DNA of 20,761 nucleotides from JAMLIO01 sp031412575. Lineage in GTDB: Bacteria > Bdellovibrionota > Bdellovibrionia > Bdellovibrionales > UBA1609. The notes below the pieces were generated by a model. The model did no database searches, was not told the DNA's origin, and worked only from the letters and a program-made list of their open reading frames with translations. Made by a program: the position numbers and the translations under genes. The DNA lies in assembly GCA_031412575.1 (NCBI GenBank), contig JANODG010000096.1:1-20761 (forward strand). Direction: 5' to 3'. Shown here one piece after another: positions 14,745 through 20,761 of the stretch. Each line of letters starts with the position of its first letter. Position 1 is the stretch's first letter.

Positions 14745-14901
14745 AAAAACTTATACTTTAATCCTGTTTTAGAGTCTAAAAAATTTCAATTATGGCACAA
14801 AAGTTTTGTTCATTTCTATTTAAGGTATTTTGCATCGATATTGATCATTAAATACGCGAAATTCTTGATTTCCTAGCTATTTAGGCCGATATCAATAGGA
14901 C

Positions 14902-17259
14902 ATGAAAAACAAAAATCAAAAAGATTCAAAGCCAGCATCACGTAAGCTTTATCAATCTATTGATGAAACCCGAACATTTGAAGATTGGGTCAATAAACTT
15001 GAATTAAGAAACTCTTATTTTTTTAGCTTTTTAGTTTATGTAGATCGAAAGTTTTCGTTAAAAAACCTTGGTATTTGGGCGATCTTCTCTTTGTGTTTTT
15101 CATTCCTACTTTTTGCCAAATTTGATTATCAAAATAATGTGAACGAAGGGGACATTGCGACTGTTGATATCAAGTCGCCAATGAACTTCACCATGGTCGA
15201 CGTTTTAACGACAGATTCAAAAAAAGAAATTGCACGTAAGAATGTGTTGTCTGTTTTTAAATATATTCCGCTTGATGTGGATATGCAGTTAGATCAAATT
15301 TACACAACGTTTTTAAAATTCAGACGTTTATCTTTATCTGTAAAAAATAAGGCATTACTTAATAAAGAAGATTTCGAAAAAAGCTTAGGACAAAAAATTT
15401 CTGATCGTACCTTTGAGTGGCTTTTAGAAAGTAGATTTAGCCCTGACGTGGACAGCACTCTTCGTGCGGTTATAGAAAATTGGTCAAGTCAGTTTTTAGC
15501 GGATAGTCCTGAAAGACACATTCTACCCAATCAAAGGTTCGTCACCTTACTTAATACTTACAAAGATCGCATGGACGAGACTAAAATTCCTGTGGATTCG
15601 ATGAAAGACATTTACCGCAGAAGTGTTCTTAAAGAAGACGTACCGATGCGGTTAAATAATTTATCAAAAATTAATCAAAAGAAAGTTTTAGATTTAGCAT
15701 TTGATCTTTTAAGGCCGAACGTTGTGTACGATGGTGAGCTTACGGAGAAGCGTAGAAAAGTCGCAGTTGATGAAATTCTACCGGCTACTATTTCAATAAA
15801 GAAGAATCAGACGATCATCACATCGGGATCCATAGTCAGTCTTGCGGATGTAAAGATTGTGAATCATATTCGAAAAATTCAATACGAAAGTAAAAGGGGC
15901 TTTGTTCCCGTCACAGTAGCATTCTTGTTTTTGTTATTTATTGTGATTGCTGCCAATTTAATTGGGGCGTTTAAAGCCATCGAGCGTAATTTAGATTACA
16001 GAACAAATATCCTATTTTTAGTCGCGATCATCTGTCTAGCTTTTTGGAAAATATTTCTATTTGTATTTGAAGCCTCATTGGCTGAAAAGTTTGGGAATTA
16101 CCCACAAGAAGTTCTGTTACTCGCTTCGCCCTTTGTGGCTCCGATCATCATTTCGGGATTAATTACGCGTTCTCCTTATTTACTGTTCATGTTCACGATG
16201 TTCACGTCAGTTGCGTTTGCATTTTTGAATGATCAAGATTTTCCAACTTTTGTGATTATAAGTGTTTCAAGTTTTGCAGCGATCAGAACTATTTATAACT
16301 GTGAAAAAAGAAACGATGTTTATATCTCGGCTTCATACTCTGGAGCGGTCGCTTTTGTGGCGAGTATTATATTTTTATTCGTTAACGAACCAGAAGCACT
16401 GACCTCTGTTGAGTCTTGGTTATTATTATTCGGAGCTTCTTTTGTGGGATCAGCACTAAGTTCAGTGCTTACATTTATTTTAGTCCCGATTATTGAATCT
16501 GCATTTGAATTTTCAACAGATTTAAAATTATTAGACTTGGCGAGCATGAATCACCCTATCATTCGTGAAATGATGGTAAAAGCTCCAGGAACCTATCATC
16601 ACTCGATGGTGGTTGGCAGTATGTGTGAAGCGGCGGCCAGAGAAGTCGGGGCTGATGCTCTAATGAATAAAGTGATGGGATACTTTCATGACATAGGAAA
16701 ATTAGAGCATCCGACGTACTTTATTGAAAACCAAAGACAGGGGGAAAATCCTCACGATCACATTTCGCCGAACTTAAGTAAAACCATCATTATGGCCCAC
16801 GTTAAAGACGGCGTTGAAATGGCCATCAAAGCCAAACTTGGTCAAGAAATTATCGATGGAATCAAACAGCATCACGGTACGACTTTGGTGTCTTACTTTT
16901 ACAACCGCGCTAAAAAATTAGCTGAAAACCCAGACGATGTTAAAGAAGAACAGTTTAGATACGCAGGACCAAAACCGCAATTCAAAGAATCAGCGATTTT
17001 AATGTTAGCAGACAGCATTGAAGCTGCCGCAAGGTCTATGGAAGATCCAAACCCACCTAAGCTTGGCCATCTTGTAGAAAATATGATTGAAAAGAAAATC
17101 ATGGATAGCCAGTTGGACGAATGTGATTTGAACTTCGTTGAATTAACAATGATTAAAAAATCTTTCTATAGAACGATCTTGGGTGTGTACCATCACCGTG
17201 TGGACTACAAAGAGGCTGACACTCAAAAGAAAGTTATCGATAAGTCGGCTAATGCATGA
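14902..17259 (+). CDS. pgpH: 7TMR-HD membrane phosphohydrolase (PgpH family)
   Basis: A 785-residue membrane protein. A cytoplasmic tail and one hydrophobic segment (about residues 58-75) are followed by a large periplasmic 7TMR-HDED domain, a block of about seven hydrophobic segments (about 335-545), and a cytoplasmic HD domain. HD-domain metal ligands are H566-H567 (TYHHSMV), H596-D597 (FHDIGK), H618 and H620 (NPHDHISPN) and H657-H658 (QHHGTT). In Firmicutes PgpH degrades cyclic di-AMP; that substrate is established there and only inferred here, as no cyclase is in this window. The ATG has AGGA almost directly before it, an unusually short gap. The stop overlaps the ybeY start (ATGA). The pgpH-ybeY order is widely conserved. 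Confidence 0.9.
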   Translation: MKNKNQKDSKPASRKLYQSIDETRTFEDWVNKLELRNSYFFSFLVYVDRKFSLKNLGIWAIFSLCFSFLLFAKFDYQNNVNEGDIATVDIKSPMNFTMVDVLTTDSKKEIARKNVLSVFKYIPLDVDMQLDQIYTTFLKFRRLSLSVKNKALLNKEDFEKSLGQKISDRTFEWLLESRFSPDVDSTLRAVIENWSSQFLADSPERHILPNQRFVTLLNTYKDRMDETKIPVDSMKDIYRRSVLKEDVPMRLNNLSKINQKKVLDLAFDLLRPNVVYDGELTEKRRKVAVDEILPATISIKKNQTIITSGSIVSLADVKIVNHIRKIQYESKRGFVPVTVAFLFLLFIVIAANLIGAFKAIERNLDYRTNILFLVAIICLAFWKIFLFVFEASLAEKFGNYPQEVLLLASPFVAPIIISGLITRSPYLLFMFTMFTSVAFAFLNDQDFPTFVIISVSSFAAIRTIYNCEKRNDVYISASYSGAVAFVASIIFLFVNEPEALTSVESWLLLFGASFVGSALSSVLTFILVPIIESAFEFSTDLKLLDLASMNHPIIREMMVKAPGTYHHSMVVGSMCEAAAREVGADALMNKVMGYFHDIGKLEHPTYFIENQRQGENPHDHISPNLSKTIIMAHVKDGVEMAIKAKLGQEIIDGIKQHHGTTLVSYFYNRAKKLAENPDDVKEEQFRYAGPKPQFKESAILMLADSIEAAARSMEDPNPPKLGHLVENMIEKKIMDSQLDECDLNFVELTMIKKSFYRTILGVYHHRVDYKEADTQKKVIDKSANA

Positions 17260-17708
17260 GTTTTCTGATTATCAACCAGCAGAAAAAAATTAAGATTCCA
17301 AAAAGTTATATTTTAAAAATACTTCCCTTAATTTATAAGAATTTATCTCAAAAAAAAATACTATTAACAAAACAGAAAAAATTAGATTTAACTCTTGTTT
17401 TTACCTCTGCAAAACAGATTCAAGGCTTGAACAAAAATTTTAGAAATAAAAATAAGCCAACGGATATTTTGAGTTTTAATTCCTTAGATCCAAGCCTTTT
17501 AGGAGAATTGATTCTTTGTCCGGAAATTATAGTCGAACAAGCCCTTATGAACAATTGGCCACAGAAGTATGAGTATTTGTATATGCTGATTCATGGGGTG
17601 TTACACTTATTGGGTTACGATCATGAGTTGGATGAAGATTCAGATCGAATGTTGAAGTTGCAAGATCGAGTTTTTAATCAAATTTCCGATGGTCCAAAAG
17701 TAAGCTGA
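17256..17708 (+). CDS. ybeY: Endoribonuclease YbeY
   Basis: A zinc-dependent endoribonuclease for 16S rRNA 3'-end maturation and ribosome quality control. The 150-residue protein has the family's NKPTDILSFN (66-75), GELILCPE and the zinc motif H113GVLHLLGYDH123 with all three histidines. The N-terminus is very lysine-rich. Translation is probably coupled to pgpH through the four-base ATGA overlap. Length matches the family. Confidence 0.94.
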   Translation: MSFLIINQQKKIKIPKSYILKILPLIYKNLSQKKILLTKQKKLDLTLVFTSAKQIQGLNKNFRNKNKPTDILSFNSLDPSLLGELILCPEIIVEQALMNNWPQKYEYLYMLIHGVLHLLGYDHELDEDSDRMLKLQDRVFNQISDGPKVS

Positions 17709-17711
17709 TGT

Positions 17712-18584
17712 TTATTCTTCAGTGATGTAAAAGGCTGACTGTAAGACTACAGAAGATGTGTCGCCCTCACTCACATAATTTTCGTTCCAAAGGTAAAATA
17801 TAAATTCGTTATTTTCGACTTTGTAAGGTGTCATTAATATTTCATTGGGATGGTTTGGATCACTGACAAGTAGTTTTTTGGATTTAGTATCCACACCTAA
17901 AATAATAACAGCATGACCAGTTTCAGGTGAAACATTTGTGGATCTAAATTTAACATTGACCATAAGGACAGCGTCATTAGTTTTTAGAAAATCAAAATTA
18001 TAATTATAATCTTTTAAGTCGATAGGTTCAGACCTGAGACCCAAGTTTTCCAGCACAATGTTGTCACCGTCCAAATAACGTTGAAGAAACGTTCCCATCC
18101 TAGGGTCATGAAGTTCTTCCTTTAAAACAGCTGCCGTATGCCACATGTAATTGTCTAAAATATCACGCACCAAATCTTGGGTATAGTTAAACCAATACCT
18201 AAAAGATCCGCTTTTATTCATGCGTTTTTTTGACAAGAAAATGTTTGTCAGGCAAATAGGTCCACAAAGTCCGCCGCCTGCAACAATAAGCTGTTCATCC
18301 TTTAATCTTGGGTCGGAATGTTCTAAAAGTTTTTTTTCTGAAGCTAAGCTCACGTAAGATATTGCTAAACGATTTTGACCAAATAGATCTTGATCCATAA
18401 TTTTATAAGTATCTAGCACAAGAATAAGTTCGTTGTCGGGACTCTGGATTAAATAATCGAGGCATTGATTTGCAAAAACCTCTGTGAACAAAAGAAAAAC
18501 TAAGGTAAATAGAAAGTTAAATAGAACAAATTTTCTAACCACATTTTTTATTCTCAAATTTAACATTTGGATAATATAGTCCAT
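17712..18584 (-). CDS. Secreted C39-like cysteine peptidase, probable
   Basis: 290 residues with a basic N-terminus and a strongly hydrophobic run (about 19-36) ending VFANQC, a likely signal peptide cut after VFA. GGGLCGPIC (103-111) places C107 as the probable nucleophile in a papain/C39-like helix start. GHAVIILGVDTKSKKLLVSDPNHP (223-246) supplies the probable catalytic H224 and D242 in the typical 'GHavvvlGvd...l.v.DP' arrangement. The start could be ATG 18584 or, seven codons in, ATG 18566; neither has a strong ribosome site. It is convergent with ybeY, three bases apart, and divergent from prfB. It would act in the periplasm or outside the cell; the substrate is unknown. No transporter is fused, so it differs from the C39 domains of bacteriocin exporters. 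Confidence 0.65.
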   Translation of the reverse strand: MDYIIQMLNLRIKNVVRKFVLFNFLFTLVFLLFTEVFANQCLDYLIQSPDNELILVLDTYKIMDQDLFGQNRLAISYVSLASEKKLLEHSDPRLKDEQLIVAGGGLCGPICLTNIFLSKKRMNKSGSFRYWFNYTQDLVRDILDNYMWHTAAVLKEELHDPRMGTFLQRYLDGDNIVLENLGLRSEPIDLKDYNYNFDFLKTNDAVLMVNVKFRSTNVSPETGHAVIILGVDTKSKKLLVSDPNHPNEILMTPYKVENNEFIFYLWNENYVSEGDTSSVVLQSAFYITEE

Positions 18585-18795
18585 CGATGATCAAAAATTG
18601 ACTTTAATTTCTTAGCGTCGATTTTCGCTGAAAATTATTCACAACGAACTAAACTCTATAGGGATTTTTTTGATTTTAATCGATCAGAAAAATAGGTTAT
18701 TTGTCAGAGGTTATAACCGCGGCGGGTCAAGTAGCACCATCCTGAAGGCTTCCATGCTAAAATATTTAGACTTTATTTTAAAAAGGAGCTTTATC

Positions 18796-19915
18796 TTGAG
18801 TTTAAGTACCGAATATTCAGAAAAACTAAAAGCTCTTGAAAACATACAGCTAAAGGTGGACGAGCTTCGGGGGTTTCTTTGACATCGAAAAGAAACGAAA
18901 GTCTTTAAAGGATTTAAAAGAAAAATCAGAAAGTCCCAAGGTTTGGAATGACCCTGATTTGCTTCAAAAAGTAAACAGAGATATTTCTGCCCTTCAAAAA
19001 ACCATCAATGAGTTTGATCAAATCTCTAAACGTTCAGAAGATGCCCTTGTTTTGTTAGAGATGAGCCAAGAAGAAGATGATGAAGCTACTTTTTCTGAAG
19101 TTAAAAAAGAAGTATCTGACTTAGAAGCTGTTTTAGATAAATTAGAAACTCAGAAGTTATTAAGCGGCGAAATGGATTCTAATTCCGCATTTATATCTAT
19201 AAATTCTGGGGCAGGTGGAACCGAATCATGTGATTGGGCTCATGCGCTTTTAAGAATGTATACAAGATTTTCTGAAGCCGAAGACTTTAAAGTCGAGGTG
19301 ATGGAAATGACTGATGGTGAAGAGGCCGGAATTAAATCTGTCACAATTTCAGTGGAAGGCCCATACGCCTATGGCTTATTAAAATCTGAAACTGGCGTAC
19401 ATAGGCTTGTACGAATAAGTCCTTTCGATTCGAATGCTAGACGGCACACAAGTTTTGCTTCTGTGTTTGTTTGGCCGGAAGTGGATGATGATATAGAAGT
19501 TGAAGTGAATGATTCGGATTTAAGAATTGATACTTATAGAGCTAGTGGAGCCGGGGGACAGCACGTCAACCGAACCGATTCTGCTGTAAGAATGACTCAC
19601 ATACCGACAGGCATTGTGGTTCAATGTCAGAAGGAAAGATCCCAGATTGCCAACCGTGAAAAAGCCATGAAGATGATGAAAGCGGCTTTATACGATTTAG
19701 AAGTAAAAAAACGTCAGGAAGAAAAAGATAAGCAAAATTCGGAAAAAAAATTAAACGAATGGGGCAGTCAAATTCGATCTTATGTTTTACATCCCTACAA
19801 AATGGTCAAAGATCACCGCACAGGTCACGAATCCTCTCAAGCCGAAAAGGTTTTAGATGGAGACTTACAAGACTTTGTTCAGTCGTACTTAAAAGCCATT
19901 GGTACACAATCATGA
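18796..19915 (+). CDS. prfB: Peptide chain release factor 2, expressed through a programmed +1 frameshift
   Basis: Recognises UGA and UAA stop codons and triggers peptide release. The first 28 codons (from TTG 18796, with AAGGAG eight bases upstream) end at an in-frame TGA at 18880-18882. Slipping forward one base at CTT-T continues as DIEKKRKSLKDL into the long second frame ending at 19915. The joined product is 372 residues. The anticodon-mimic SPF is at residues 208-210 and the GGQ that enters the peptidyl transferase centre is at 253-255, both close to the E. coli positions. An upstream in-frame ATG at 18670 is rejected because it lacks a ribosome site and adds unrelated residues. The stop overlaps the lolC start by ATGA. 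Confidence 0.96.
18868..18883 (+). promoter_or_regulatory. prfB: prfB programmed +1 frameshift site
   Basis: CGG GGG TTT CTT TGA C: an internal Shine-Dalgarno-like G-run, then the slippery CTT next to the poorly terminated TGA-C. This is nearly identical to the known bacterial RF2 site (AGG GGG TAT CTT TGA C). When RF2 is scarce, ribosomes pause at TGA and shift +1, so the protein controls its own level. Confidence 0.95.
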
Positions 19916-20761
19916 TATTTTGGTACGCGTTTCGAACTTTAAAAACATCAAAGGGTTTGTTTAACTTATCGACCTTATTATCTTTGATCAGTTTAAGTTT
20001 AGGAATTGCGACTTTAATCACCGTGATGGCCTTAGTGAGCGGTTATGAAAAGGCACTGAAGTCATCGGTCTTTGATGTTGTAGGACACATCTTGATTTCG
20101 AAATCACCAATCCCAATTTATAATTCTGATGAAGAAGTACTAGAATTGAAAAAAAAACTTAACACAAAAGGATTTTCAATATTCACCCTACGTTCAAAAA
20201 GAAGCTTTAATCGTCAGTCGAGGAAAAATTCAAGGGGTCTTGGTTGAGGGTTTAGATCACAGAACCTACAAAAAAGTTTCCGGTATGGATCAAAGGGTGA
20301 CGTCGGGCGTTTTAGATCTAAAAAAAGCATTTGAAGATCCTGGTGTATACTTGGGTAAGGGTTTACAGGAGCAATTTAACTTAAAAGTAGGCGATAAAAT
20401 AAATATTGTTGTTCCTTTTTCTGATTTCACATTTGGTATTCGTCGAACGGTGAAGAACTTTAAAGTTTTAGGTTTTTTAGATTTAGGAAAGTATGAATAC
20501 AACAATCGATATGTTCTTACGGAAATTCAAAACGCAAGACAACTTTTTGAATTCACAGAGACTGCATCTTCGGGTTTAAGATTAAAATTTAAAGATCCTA
20601 AATTAGCTTTGACCACTCAAAGTGAAATCATTGATAAAAACTTGCCTTACAGTTCGCAGACATGGAAAGACACAAACTTAAGTTTATTCGAAGCCATCAA
20701 AATCGAGAAAGTTATTATCTTCTTCATCCTATGCATCATGGTTGTTATTGGGGCTTTTAAT
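19912..20761 (+). CDS. lolC: LolC/LolE-type lipoprotein-releasing permease, frame broken at an A9 tract, cut by right edge
   Basis: The inner-membrane permease of the LolCDE complex, which extracts lipoproteins for transfer to the outer membrane. The N-terminus FRTLKTSKGLFNLSTLLSLISLSLGIATLITVMAL is the typical first transmembrane segment, followed by SGYEKALKSSVFDVVGHI. The first frame runs from ATG 19912 to a stop at 20247, but family similarity leaves it after LELKK and resumes in the +1 frame as YSPYVQKEALIVSRGKIQGV, GKGLQEQFNLKVGDKI, GFLDLGKYEYNNRYVL and NLSLFEAIKIEKVII to the window end. The switch falls at or just after nine consecutive A (20149-20157); eight A would restore one frame, reading LELKKNLTQKDFQYSPYV. 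A sequencing error, a true mutation or RNA-polymerase slippage are possible. LolC and LolE cannot be told apart here. Confidence 0.85.
20149..20157 (+). other. A9 homopolymer at the lolC frame break
   Basis: Nine consecutive A residues after GAATTG. One fewer A joins the two parts of the LolC/E coding sequence. Tracts of this length are prone to sequencing indels, replication slippage and transcriptional slippage. Confidence 0.75.

Noticed and set aside
18670..18795. Upstream in-frame ATG start for prfB
   Set aside because: No ribosome site, and the added 42 residues do not resemble RF2; AAGGAG precedes TTG 18796.
19759..20247. A longer start for the lolC first frame inside prfB
   Set aside because: The early part is out-of-frame prfB sequence; the ATG at 19912 overlapping the prfB stop begins the recognisable LolC sequence.
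1..20761. tRNA, rRNA genes and CRISPR arrays
   Set aside because: No cloverleaf-like sequence, rRNA motif or regularly spaced repeats were seen on either strand.

Overview
The window is AT-rich bacterial DNA, densely packed with Gram-negative housekeeping genes. A Bdellovibrionota or deltaproteobacterial-type organism is the best guess. The block lptE-holA-rpsT-murJ, the pgpH-ybeY pair, an outer-membrane biogenesis protein (LptE) and a LolC/E-type lipoprotein exporter all point to a diderm of that kind. This is an inference from gene order and protein character; there is no rRNA or other marker here.

Layout: 1-3463 (minus strand) carries a class V aminotransferase and a 2-hydroxyacid dehydrogenase, probably a serine-synthesis pair, followed by purA, which is cut by the left edge. 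3507-4124 is lptE. 4134-5537 holds a strongly folding inverted repeat and a minus-strand organophosphate-type MFS transporter, which together separate lptE from holA (5793-6854). rpsT (6986-7249, minus) and murJ (7491-9107) follow. A gene-poor gap (9108-9593) contains a decayed transposase fragment.

The accessory region 9594-14167 is the most interesting part. It looks like a small peptide-modification (RiPP-type) locus. A four-gene minus-strand operon encodes a 126-residue putative precursor ending in GG plus seven residues with a C-terminal Asn, then two diverged SagB/nitroreductase-like proteins, then an E1/ThiF-like protein with a winged-helix-like N-terminus. Divergently transcribed from the same promoter region are a GNAT acetyltransferase and a strongly diverged AMMECR1-domain protein. 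The two nitroreductase-like proteins each keep a different half of the FMN site, which suggests an obligate heterodimer. No YcaO protein, exporter or protease is present, so this is not an ordinary azole-forming cluster.

The right side returns to core genes: a MazG-like NTP pyrophosphohydrolase (14346-14744, minus), a 7TMR-HD phosphohydrolase (pgpH) overlapping ybeY, a secreted C39-like cysteine peptidase (17712-18584, minus), prfB with its programmed +1 frameshift, and a LolC/E-type gene that overlaps prfB, is broken in frame at an A9 tract and runs off the right edge.
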